This document shows positions 13,240 through 26,135 of a stretch of 64,000 bases of DNA, in pieces. The stretch covers positions 65,406,029 to 65,470,028 of the forward strand of contig OZ023269.1 in assembly GCA_964006375.1 (NCBI GenBank), read 5' to 3'. The notes beneath the pieces are model-generated. The model did not search any database. It worked only from the letters and a program-made list of their open reading frames with translations, and was not told where the DNA came from. Source of the DNA: Tillus elongatus. Taxonomy: Eukaryota > Arthropoda > Insecta > Coleoptera > Cleridae. Positions within the stretch are counted from its first letter, which is position 1, and each line of letters opens with the position of its first letter. The translations under genes and the position numbers were made by a program.

Positions 13240-14150
13240 ATTACCCTGCCCTTGTGGAGGAGCGTTCGCTGTTTGGGAGACCCCACGTCTGTCTTACGAC
13301 TCGTGGAGCTCAGATACCGGTTCGCAAGTTTACAAGTAAGCACTAATTACCGGCCACATACATTATTTCCCCTAATTACCCTGCCCTTGTGAATAAGCGT
13401 GCGCTGTTTGGGAGACCCCACGTCTGTCTTACGACTCGTGGAGCTCAGATACCGTCCCGCAAGTTTACAAGTAAGCACTAATTACCGGCCACATACATTA
13501 TTTCCCCTAATTACCCTGCCCTTGTGAATAAGCGTGCGCTGTTTGGGAGACCCCACGTCTGTCTTACGACTCGTGGAGCTCAGATACCGTCCCGCAAGTT
13601 TACAAGTAAGCACTAATTACCGGCCACATACATTATTTCCCCTAATTACGCTGCCCTTGTGAATAAGCGTGCGCTGTTTGGGAGACCCCCACGTCTGTCT
13701 TACGACTCGTGGAGCTCAGATACCGTCCCGCAAGTTTACAAGTAAGCACTAATTACCGGCCACATACATTATTTCCCCTAATTACCCTGTCCTTGTGAAT
13801 AAGCGTGCGCTGTTTGGGAGACCCCACGTCTGTCTTACGACTCGTGGAGCTCAGATGCCGTCCCGCAAGTTTACAAGTAAGCACTAATTACCGACTACAT
13901 ACATTATTTCCCCTAATTACCCTGCCCTTGTGAATGAGCGTGCGCTGTTTGGGAGACCCCAAGTCTGTCTTACGACTCGTGAAGCTCAGATACCGTCTCG
14001 CAAGTTTACAAGTAAGCACTAATTACCGGCCACATACATTATTCCCCCTAATTACCCTGCTCTTGTGAATAAGCGTACGTTGTTTGGGAGACCCCACGTC
14101 TGTCCTAGGACTCGTGGAGTTTGAATATCGTTTCGCAGGTTCACAAGCCC
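13240..14150 (+). repeat. Tandem repeat of 135 bp, seven copies
   Basis: CGCTGTTTGGGAGACCCC or a close variant starts at 13267, 13402, 13537, 13672, 13808, 13943 and 14078. The period is 135 bp except one of 136 caused by an added C. First and last copies are the most diverged. Each unit ends TTTACAAGTAAGCACTAATT, a GTAAGC donor-like site. The unit is a multiple of three, but every frame has stops. Confidence 0.95.
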
Positions 14151-14298
14151 ATCAGTCATCACGGACTTCCTTCAACGGCCCTAGGTGATCCCCTCACTAC
14201 CGCCGAGTTGCCGCCACCTCCGTTGACCGCACGAGCATCAGGATAATACCCCTATACTTCTCGGCAATTAAAATATCGCAGCCTGCCCACGGGTAATA

Positions 14299-14325
14299 AT
14301 GTCCAGCAGTGAGACAGAGGGTGAG
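14299..14325 (+). other. Possible short first coding exon with splice donor
   Basis: ATGTCCAGCAGTGAGACAGA is followed by GGGTGAGTTTC, a good splice donor. It could be the start of a spliced ORF behind the X promoter, but no downstream exon was identified, so this is weak. Confidence 0.25.
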
Positions 14326-14509
14326 TTTCTTTCATTTTACTTATGTACTTTAGTGTCCGGACAAAGCCATGGTTGGTTGCCATAATAACGTGGGATGAGT
14401 CGCGATATCGGGAGTCACGCAAAGGTCTCGACTGTCCTCTAAGAGGTCACGAAATGTCAACATAAAATGTCCTATTTCGTGCGATAAAACGTTTAGTCAT
14501 ACTAGATAA

Positions 14510-15015
14510 TTGCAGGAATGGCTCATGCTCATTTCAAGAATGTATAAACTGTTCAAATGTGTCTTATATAGGCATAGAACAGTAATGGTTTATGTTCATT
14601 GTTAAAAGATATTTCTGGGCGAAGTATAAATAGTTTAAATAAATATGTTCAAATGTGTCTTATATAGGCATAGAACAGTAATGGCTTGTGTTCATTGTTA
14701 AAGGGTATTTCTAGGCGGAGAATACATTATTTAAAGGCATTGTTCAAATGTGTCCTGACTTGGCATAGAACAGTAATGATTCGTGTTGATTATTAAAATG
14801 TATTTCTAGGAGAGGCATAAATTAGTTGAATAAATTGTTCAAATGTGTCCTAACTTGGCATATAACAGGAATGATTCCCGTTCATGGTTAAAAGGGTATT
14901 TATAGGCGAGGTATAAATTATATAAATACATTTCTCAACTGTGACTTAACTAGGTATAGTACAGTAATGATTTATATGCATTGTTAAAAAGGTACTTCTA
15001 GGAAAGGTGTAAATT
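14510..15015 (+). repeat. Tandem repeat of 95 bp, about five copies
   Basis: GTTCAAATGTGTC starts at 14551, 14647, 14742 and 14837, with a diverged fifth at about 14932. Each unit continues with a GGCATAGAACAGTAATG-like segment. Spacing is 95-96 bases. Confidence 0.9.
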
Positions 15016-15032
15016 GTTCTCATGCTCAACAA

Positions 15033-15039
<7 letters not shown>

Positions 15040-15111
<72 letters not shown>
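15040..15111. repeat. (AT)n microsatellite
   Basis: A pure AT run of about 70 bases. Confidence 0.98.
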
Positions 15112-18490
<3,379 letters not shown>

Positions 18491-18497
18491 GAAATTG

Positions 18498-19455
18498 AAT
18501 GACATGCCTTCAGTTCAAGTCTCAGGCTTAAATTCACATCATGTAGAGCTAGATATTTCTGGTTTCACGATTCAGGCTCAAAATTGTATTATGTAAAACT
18601 AGATACTGTTGATTCCAAGTTTCAGATTCAAATTATCTCATATAAAGCAACGAACCTTTTGTTTTCAAGTTTCAGATTCAAAATTATATTCTAAACAGCT
18701 CATACTCCTGGTTTCAAGGTTCAGAATTAAATCGTATTGTAAAGAACTACATGTTTTTGGTTTCACGATTCAAATTTAAATTATATAATAAAGATCTACA
18801 TAATTTTGGTTTCACAATTCACATTTAAATTATATTATAAAGAGCTACATAATTCTGGTTTCATGATTCAGATTTAATTAGTATTATAAAGAGTTACAAA
18901 CTTTTGGTTTCATAATTCAGATTTAAATTATATTATATAGAGCTACATCATTCTGGTTTCACAATTCATATTTAAATTATATTATGAAGAGCTACATAAT
19001 TCTGGTTTCATGATTCAGATTTAAACTATATAATAAAGAGCTACATAATTCTGGTTTCACGATTCAGATTTAAATTATATTATAAGGAGCTACATAATTC
19101 TGGTTTCACGATTCAGATTTAATTTTTATTATAAAGAGCTACAAACTTCTAGTTTCGTGTTTCAGATTTAAATTATATTATAAAGAGCTACGTAATTCAG
19201 GTTTCACGATTCAGATTTAATTTATATTATAAAGAGCTACAAAATTCTGGTTTCACGATTCAGATTTAATTTATATGATAAAGAGCTACATAATTAAGGT
19301 TTCACGATTCAGATTTAAATTATATTATAAAGAGCTACATAATTAAGGTTTCACGATTCAGATTTGATTTATATTATAAAGAGCTACAAACTTCTGGTTT
19401 CATGATTCAGATTTAAATTATATTATAAAGAGCTACATAATTCTGGTTTCACAAT
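18498..19455 (+). repeat. Tandem repeat of 49 bp, nearly 20 copies
   Basis: AAGAGCTACATAATTCTGG followed by TTTCACGATTCAGATTTAAA recurs every 49 bases (for example 18841, 18890 and 18939). The first copies, to about 18740, are longer and more diverged; the middle is the most uniform. Confidence 0.9.
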
Positions 19456-19459
19456 TTAG

Positions 19460-20235
19460 AATTCTCAAGTGAAGACAAGATGTCTATTTCCAAATACAAA
19501 AATAATTTCTTCAGGTAATACAGGAGCTAATAACATTTCCGATCTAAAGTTTTCAGTTAAATATTGTTAAATGGGGAGAAGCCGCCTATTTTCAAATCCA
19601 AAAATAATTTCATCAAATAATATACCAGCAAGTAAAGTTCCTGATTTCAAGTTTCAGTTTAAATATTATTAAATGGCAACAAGACTTCTGCGTTCTAATG
19701 CAAAGCAATCTCATTAAGTAATACACAGACAAATAAAAATTCGAGGTTCAAGTTTCAGTTTGAAGATATCAAGTTTGGCAAGGTTTCAAATGTAGAAATA
19801 ATTTCTTTAAATAACATACAAGAAATAACATTCCAGACTTTACGTTTCAGTTTAAATATATCAAATTTGGCAACACTTAAACGCGCAAATAATTTCTCTA
19901 CATAGTATGCAAACAGCTAAAATTCCACATTTCAAGTTTCACTTTAAATGTTAAATTTGGCACTATTTAAACGCGCAAATAATTTCTCTACCAAGTATGC
20001 AAACAGCTCAAATTACAAATTTCAAATTTCAGTTTAAATATATTAAATTTGGCAACATTCAAACGCGCAAATAATTTCTCTACACAATATGCAAATGAAC
20101 AAAACTCCGGCTTTCAAGCTCAGTTCAAATATATCGCATTTGGTGACATTTTAAATGCACAAGTGAATTCTGCTACTAATACACAAATAAATAAAATTCC
20201 AGGCTTCAAGTTTAGTTCAGATATATCGATCGGGA
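19460..20235 (+). repeat. Degenerate tandem repeat of about 90-105 bp
   Basis: AAACGCGCAAATAATTTCTC recurs near 19880, 19970 and 20062, and related AAAATAATTTC segments near 19498 and 19600. Each unit also holds CAAGTTTCAGTTTAAATAT. Copies diverge strongly to the left. Confidence 0.8.
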
Positions 20236-20386
20236 AGAAGTGCTAGTAATTAAACCCATATGGGGAATACCTATTGACAAAGTTTCTACATATCTAACTA
20301 GTGTTGACATTTTTTGTTTTGTGCTTGCTTAAATAAAAGGGGGGCGGGCGATATAAGTTATTTGCAAAGGTACACTCACCGTTTTC

Positions 20387-20515
20387 AGCGTTGTCCTCAA
20401 TTTCGTCTGGCTTCTGCTGGTTCGAGCTAATCTGTCGAACTATCAGCTGCCTCGAAGCAGCCCTGAGATTTTTATTATCATTGACCCAATTTACTGGAAA
20501 GTTGGGAACCTGCAC
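20387..20515 (-). CDS. Candidate isolated internal exon
   Basis: On the minus strand, CTTCCTACAG at about 20525-20516 is a possible acceptor and ACGGTGAGTG at about 20390-20381 a good donor. Between them one frame is open and reads as ordinary protein (Q-V-P-N-F-P-V-N-W-V-N-D then a K-P-D-E-I-E-D stretch). I do not recognise the product, and no neighbouring exon was found. It could equally be part of an unknown repeat. Confidence 0.25.
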
Positions 20516-20519
20516 TGTA

Positions 20520-20860
20520 GGAAGCGGATACAGTGAATGGCCCTCGGGACGGCGGGCCTGTGCTTAGATGAATTCCACCATGTATGGGGCGTCAACGACT
20601 GCCAACAGACAATACAAATGGGTCTTACAGAAGAACACCCTGTATGAGCTAGTGCAGTCGACACGAATTGAATCTGGTGCCGGCCACTTGCTCTAGGATA
20701 TTTCAAACTGTATGGGGCGGCAGTGATTGGAAATAGACAAGACTAAATAGGTTTTTACAGAGGAACACCGTATATGAACTAGTGCAGTCGACACGAATTG
20801 GAACTGGCGCCAGCCACTTGCTCTAGGATATTCCAAACAGTATGGGAACGGCGGTGATGA
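20520..20860 (+). repeat. Tandem repeat of 130 bp, about 2.6 copies
   Basis: CTAGTGCAGTCGACACGAAT starts at 20649 and 20779, followed each time by GCC.GCCACTTGCTCTAGGAT. A partial earlier unit begins near 20570. Confidence 0.85.
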
Positions 20861-22061
20861 AGTTAAGACTGTTCTGAGAGCCAGATCCAGTCTGCCTCCC
20901 CTGTGCAAACACATGTCCTTTTATATGAAATCCGTCCCCCTGTATGGATGGGAACATCAAGAACAGACATAGTCATTACGGTTGAAAAGATACCAGTTGC
21001 GTACACAATTATCGAGTTTATTACGTAGGCACGTGCCCTGCAGCATATTACTCTAGTCATGTATATAAAAAAACTGTCTGGAGATATATAATATAATACT
21101 CACATACATTGTAACGCGTCTTCATTCAGTTAAAACAAAATTTTAATACACATATTCTATGTACGATAACCATTTCGCAAGTGTACCTAGTTGCGAATGC
21201 CCACTGGTTCTCCTAGTTATTACAATACACAAAAAACATAATTCGCCTCCTTCCCTCTACTTGCTAATTGCATAAGAATGATTACATGTTTATATAGTTA
21301 AATTACAATAATATACCCGCTTGGCACGAAAAGTGTCCATCTGTACATATACCTGGCAGCCTAACACTTGCAAATCCTTAAAAATGATCAACTGGCCACT
21401 TTTATAATATTATTTTATTGTCATTATGCTAAAATGACGAGGATAAATTGCAAAAAGTTTAATCAACGTAGAAACACTAGGGAAGCTATTTCTTTTACAA
21501 AGATACACCTATAATTAAAAAACATTTGCATAAACATTAGCGGTTAATACATAATCCGCAAGCATTGTTCTAATTTCATTGTTTTTTCGTAAGAATGTTC
21601 AGGCAGGTGACACCTGGCCTCTCGTTCCCGCGGTATGCCCAAGCTCTGACCAACTATAATGACTTCTAATTGCCTTCCAGATACTAGTAATCACACTTAA
21701 CACCCCTTATGCAGAGAAGATCCCAGAGTTCTCAAGATGCAGACACATTAAGTGACACTTTATGTTCCAGCTAGTGTCAACAAAAATTAACCTTTCATCA
21801 AAGAGCATGAGGAATGTCTGTTTCAAACTACACAGATACGTCTGTGTCTTTATCTCAGTACTGGATATAGAAATATAAAAGTATTGTATTGCGAAATAAT
21901 TTTAAGTTGCCGAGTTTTTAGCAGGAAAATTATCAATATAGACGATTAATCAATTGCACTTGTGAAAATTATTTGTTAAATCGACGGAAATTTTCAAGCT
22001 AATTATTAGAGGGCCTAAATAAATGTTGACTGAAACAAAATTAAATGTAAATAAATCAGAA

Positions 22062-22063
<2 letters not shown>
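20861..22063. other. No gene recognised
   Basis: AT-rich DNA without a supported ORF, repeat or element end. Confidence 0.5.

Positions 22064-22146
<83 letters not shown>
22064..22146. repeat. (AT)n microsatellite
   Basis: A pure AT run of about 82 bases, adjoining a small inverted-repeat element. Confidence 0.98.
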
Positions 22147-22151
<5 letters not shown>

Positions 22152-22399
22152 TTGAGGGGGGCATGAGTCACAATGAATGAAATACGTTCTTGCAACCCCA
22201 ACTGTGAATAATTTTTAAACGAGTTGATAAAACTTCCAAAAAAATTACTGTGCTGAATTCAGAAAAGAAAGAGCTTTCAAATGATGTAACACTCGACCCA
22301 TGTTCCCTATTTAAAATATAAGGGTTGTTATCACCACCCTTAAGGGGTTGATGTGACAAATTTGAGTTTTATGTCAAAACATGTCCCCCTCAATATTAA
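22146..22399. mobile_element. Small inverted-repeat element flanked by TTAA
   Basis: TTAATATTGAGGGGGGCATG at 22146-22165 faces its inverse at 22380-22399 with one mismatch. If TTAA is the target duplication, the inverted repeats are 16 bases and the element about 246 bp. It has no coding capacity, so it would be a MITE. Both ends lie close to (AT)n tracts. Confidence 0.5.
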
Positions 22400-22462
22400 A
22401 ATTGACGTGTTTTAAAAAAAATTCTCTGGACGCAAATCGGTCTGTTTCGTTTTTAATGCGCC

Positions 22463-22466
<4 letters not shown>

Positions 22467-22555
<89 letters not shown>
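22467..22555. repeat. (AT)n microsatellite, left of element A
   Basis: Together with 30828-30928 this was presumably one tract before element A inserted. Confidence 0.97.
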
Positions 22556-22558
<3 letters not shown>

Positions 22559-24073
22559 CACGGGGTGACTAATCTTGAAGGGATTATTTAACTAAATTAC
22601 TGAATGCAGCAGCAGTAAATGAAACCGCGTAATAATCCGAAATTATGATTTACGAGAGAGGAAAGATTCGCGTACGGTGACGGTGAGACAGGGTACGGCC
22701 GACGGGCGAGATGCGTGGAAGAGAGGGGGCCAGGATGGTCACGACGATCGAGAATATGAGGAGAGAGAACGGAGACGGCCGGCAGTACGAGTGTCGCCGT
22801 GGAACAGTGGGTGCGTGGAGAGTAGCAGAGCCGAGATCACATACGCCGAGAAGAGAGTTCAGCTGAGAGAAAAGCGAGTGCAGGAGCACCGCCGGAGAGT
22901 TTTTGACCGAGTGAACGTCGCCGCCGAGGAAAGCCCCAGGTACGTGGCAATTGAATATTATTTAGCAGGCCTGTGGTTAGATTGTTTAGCGCTCTGTCGC
23001 GACGCCGGATGCCTTCGGTCGGTGAGACGGGGCCTGCTGAAAACCGCTGCGCGCTGGCATCGCCAAGGACGGTGCTTGCGAGCTTCGCCGGGGCGGTTGG
23101 GGGACCACGGTCCTGCAGCTCCGATTCCCCCGGGACCGCTGGGGAGGCGACCGAACCGAGGAATCGTGGGTCGAGACGGTTGGAGTGATTGCCATCTCCG
23201 TTTCAGTCAAAAACGATCCTCGGGGAAGCCCCCCCCAGTAACCCGGATACAGGAGTCGGAACGGGGACATTCCTGGTCTGTCGTCGATTCGGGCGCAGCG
23301 ATTGCGTTGGCTTGAGCTGGGGACAGCCCGTTGGTCTTCTGCCTCCTGGCCTGGTGCGGGTGGGCCTCTTCTGCGCCGAGCGAGGCCTCACAGGCGTACG
23401 GGGGGGGGGGGGGGGGGGGAGCGTGCGAACGACAGGCCGTGGCTAATGCTTGATCATGCCGTACTATTTAGTGTGCAGCTAGCTAGCTCGAGGTGGTGCC
23501 CGACACACCCGTAGGCTGCATGCCCGCCTGGGAGCACCCGCTATTAACAACCATCCTGCCACCACCCTGCACCGCTTAAGCGCCGTTGCCACGCTGACAC
23601 CCCGTATAATCCGAGCGTGTTCCGCAGTTAAAAGCAAATAACTCCCTCTGCCTCTGACCGCCGTTATCGTTAGGCCTCTTAGTAACAGGACCCCGTTACC
23701 ACCGTGTGTACATAATTAGGTAATAGAATTTTATTTTAAGTTGTTCGGCATTTCATTTAGCCTCCCCGAATATCCACCCAAATCTAATCCAACCCTAGCT
23801 CTTTAATAGAGACCAGGAGTCCCGCGGGACTTCGTCTTGGCTTAGGAGGACCCTGTCGCCGCTGGAAGCTACCCTGGGCTAGTGTAGCCGGTGACAACGA
23901 CTTGGGAGGAAGGGGCATCCGGCAGGAGCGTGTTTACTCCTTGACAAACTCCATAAACACTGGCGTCTGAGCATGAGCCCGTAGGAAAGCCGTGTCCCGG
24001 AAGTCATCCCGGAATTCCTCAGGTTAGTAAAAACTTGTATTAACTTCCGGCCCCCACCCAAGTGGCCGTCACA
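22556..24073 (+). repeat. 5' LTR of element A
   Basis: It begins TGTCACGGGGTGAC and ends GGCCGTCACA (TG...CA), 1518 bp. The same sequence forms both LTRs of B. The first bases contain the internal palindrome GTCAC/GTGAC. A poly-G run lies near 23400 and a poly-C run near 23229. Confidence 0.95.
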
Positions 24074-24075
24074 AA

Positions 24076-24095
24076 TGGCAGCCCCGAGCATGGGA
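24076..24095 (+). promoter_or_regulatory. Primer binding site of element A
   Basis: TGGCAGCCCCGAGCATGGGA starts two bases after the LTR end and is identical in B. The TGG start fits pairing with a tRNA 3' CCA. I could not assign the tRNA. Confidence 0.6.
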
Positions 24096-24921
24096 CCTAA
24101 GTTATTTTAAATTAAAGAAAGGTGGATATGTGGAGAAGTTGTAAATATTTCAGAACTTGAAAATTTTTAATGTATATAATTTGGTATTAAATACGAGAAG
24201 AAAATTTCAGGTATTTTAGATAAGATATGATATACCGATCAACCCGTTGTATTTAATTTAAATTAGAGAAAGTGAATTTATTGAGGAACCGTAAATATTT
24301 TAGCCTTTGCAAATTTTAATGCATATAATTTAATATGAAATGCGATAAGTAATTTTTAGAAACAAGAGATAAGATATAATACCTTTAATAATCCGTTTTA
24401 TTTTATTTAAAACAGAGGCAGAGTTTACACATTCCTTTAATATTATTATCTACGATAATCATCGCCGTACCAGCAATATTTTGTAGAACCTCGATAATTA
24501 AATTGCTTTGTTTATGCACTGTTAGAATTTTCCTTGTGGCAGCTTTTGGACTTTATAAGGGGTTTTTTTTTTAGAACTGATAGCTAACACTGCTTAGATA
24601 ACGCTTGGTGAATTTTTACCGCTATGTAACACGCTTTTTTTTTCTCCTACCAACAAATTTAATTCCAGGTGTAGATCTTTGCTTTGTTTGTGTTAGTTTA
24701 GAACAGTAGATAATTTTTTTTTATTTTTTTTTACCGTATTTGCCGAATTGTTTCCGCTGTGTTTGTATTTTTTTTATTATTATCTACTATTGCCGTTACG
24801 CCACTATTGAGTAAGGAATACCGTGACCGAACCGAATAACGACGACCTGATACCCTATTGACGCCCCTGACAGGGTCACAACATTAATTTTCCCGCTTTA
24901 CAGTGTTATATAAGCGAGAGG
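24096..24921 (+). other. Untranslated leader of element A
   Basis: About 830 bases of AT-rich DNA between primer site and gag, with no supported ORF. A TATATAAG lies 14 bases before the gag ATG in both A and B. Confidence 0.6.
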
Positions 24922-26079
24922 ATGTCAGACCCAAAAGCTGATAGTGCCGTCGAGTCCGATCATCCAGAGAAACCCGACCAAGGCATATTTGATGGTCGGG
25001 TAGGATGGGTATACCGGCTTAGGAAATCCGAATTAGAAACAGAGCTGCGGAAGTTTAGTCTGCGACCGCAGGCTACCGTTGAGGAGATGAGGAAGCAACT
25101 AATTGACTTTTTGCGAGAGGGGATACAGCCACATACCGAGTTAACTCCGCCGCCTAGCCATACCGTGTTACCGCCGCCATCGCCGCCGCCAACGAGAAAT
25201 TTACTTGAGCACCTGACACCGCCTGCGCAAAAGCCATTCCCCCCGACACCGACACCGCCGATGCCGCCAGTCAGTACGGCTTCGACGTTTCGACGACCGG
25301 AGCCCCCTAACGTGTTCGCATGGAACTTACATTTCCGGGGAAAATCTGATCCCGTGGCATTCTTAGAACGTCTAGAAGAAGTTCGGTTGCACTTTAACGT
25401 ATCGCCGGACCACCTTCTACCCGTACTGCCACAAATCTTAGAGGACCAAGCACTGTTGTGGTACCGAAATAACCGAGCGTACTGGGCATCGTGGGAAGAC
25501 TTTGTGGAAGATTTTAAACGCTTTTACTTTCCGGTGAATTACTTTGAAGGTTTGGAGGCTGAAATAAGTCGTCGGCTGCATAGAGCCGAGGAACCCGTGT
25601 TCACCTACATCACGGATTTACAGACACTCATCCGCAGACATGGAGGCATCACCAGGAGACAAGAACTGACCTGGCTGCAAAGGAACCTACGTCCGGAGTT
25701 CCGCCAGATGCTTTGGAACTGTGACGTACCGGATGTACGCACGTTTATTGCAAAGACAAAGGCCATCGAATCGCTGCTGAAGGAGCTGAGAGATACAAAG
25801 GGAAGTTCACCGAAACCCAACAAGCCTCCTCCGGAGAGACAGGAAGGAGGGAGTCTCACTTCCACTCCTAAGAACCGCCCCACACCCCCAGCTTCGCCTA
25901 CGGTTGACCGCTTGGAGGCCGGTAGGCAAGTTCGTTTCGCTGTAACGCGTGCAACCTGTTGGAATTGCGGGGCGACAGGGCACATGCGGAACCAATGCCA
26001 GAGAGCTCCAAGACTGTTTTGCTCACGCTGTGGCAAAACGGGAATTTTATCCCGGGATTGCAAGTGCCCGGGAAACTAA
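24922..26079 (+). CDS. gag: Gag polyprotein of element A
   Basis: 385 residues, the structural protein that would form the particle and bind RNA. The ATG at 24922 gives the longest frame and is shared with B. The N-terminal third has a SAP-like helix pair (about residues 34-70: L-R-K-S-E-L-E-T-E-L-R ... M-R-K-Q-L-I-D-F-L). A proline-rich linker follows (about 75-125), then a retrotransposon Gag core with F-x-G-K-S-D-P and W-A-S-W-E-D-F. At the C-terminus is a CCHC knuckle C346-x2-C349-x4-H354-x4-C359 and a second cysteine set C367, C370, C380, C382. The last codons before TAA carry the slippery heptamer. It differs from the B copy by only a few residues and looks intact. Confidence 0.93.
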   Translation: MSDPKADSAVESDHPEKPDQGIFDGRVGWVYRLRKSELETELRKFSLRPQATVEEMRKQLIDFLREGIQPHTELTPPPSHTVLPPPSPPPTRNLLEHLTPPAQKPFPPTPTPPMPPVSTASTFRRPEPPNVFAWNLHFRGKSDPVAFLERLEEVRLHFNVSPDHLLPVLPQILEDQALLWYRNNRAYWASWEDFVEDFKRFYFPVNYFEGLEAEISRRLHRAEEPVFTYITDLQTLIRRHGGITRRQELTWLQRNLRPEFRQMLWNCDVPDVRTFIAKTKAIESLLKELRDTKGSSPKPNKPPPERQEGGSLTSTPKNRPTPPASPTVDRLEAGRQVRFAVTRATCWNCGATGHMRNQCQRAPRLFCSRCGKTGILSRDCKCPGN

Positions 26080-26135
26080 ACGGGAGCTGTGGAGGGCCGA
26101 GGCTCCAACAGTTCCAACCCAGCGACACCTCGGCC
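26070..26135 (+). promoter_or_regulatory. -1 frameshift signal between gag and pol, element A
   Basis: GGGAAAC at 26070-26076 is read G GGA AAC in the gag frame and sits directly before the gag stop TAA. Slipping back one base leads into pol. Six bases further on, GGAGC (26083-26087) can pair with GCTCC (26102-26106), and GGCCGAG (26095-26101) with CTCGGCC (26129-26135), which together would make an H-type pseudoknot. The sequence is identical in B. Confidence 0.75.

Noticed and set aside
13089..13346. 85-codon ORF across the X promoter and first cassette
   Set aside because: It spans the predicted transcription start and stops in the first cassette; not conserved in X copy 1.
13240..14150. 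CRISPR-like array
   Set aside because: Whole units are repeated without unique spacers, and the sequence is from an animal.
22677..23315. 212-codon ORF inside the 5' LTR of element A
   Set aside because: It depends on one extra T; in both LTRs of B the frame is broken at that point. It overlaps the LTR and shows no domain.
24905..24921. TATATAAG before gag as a promoter
   Set aside because: Retroelement transcription should start in the LTR, and the distance of 14 bases to the ATG is too short for a TATA-driven start upstream of it.
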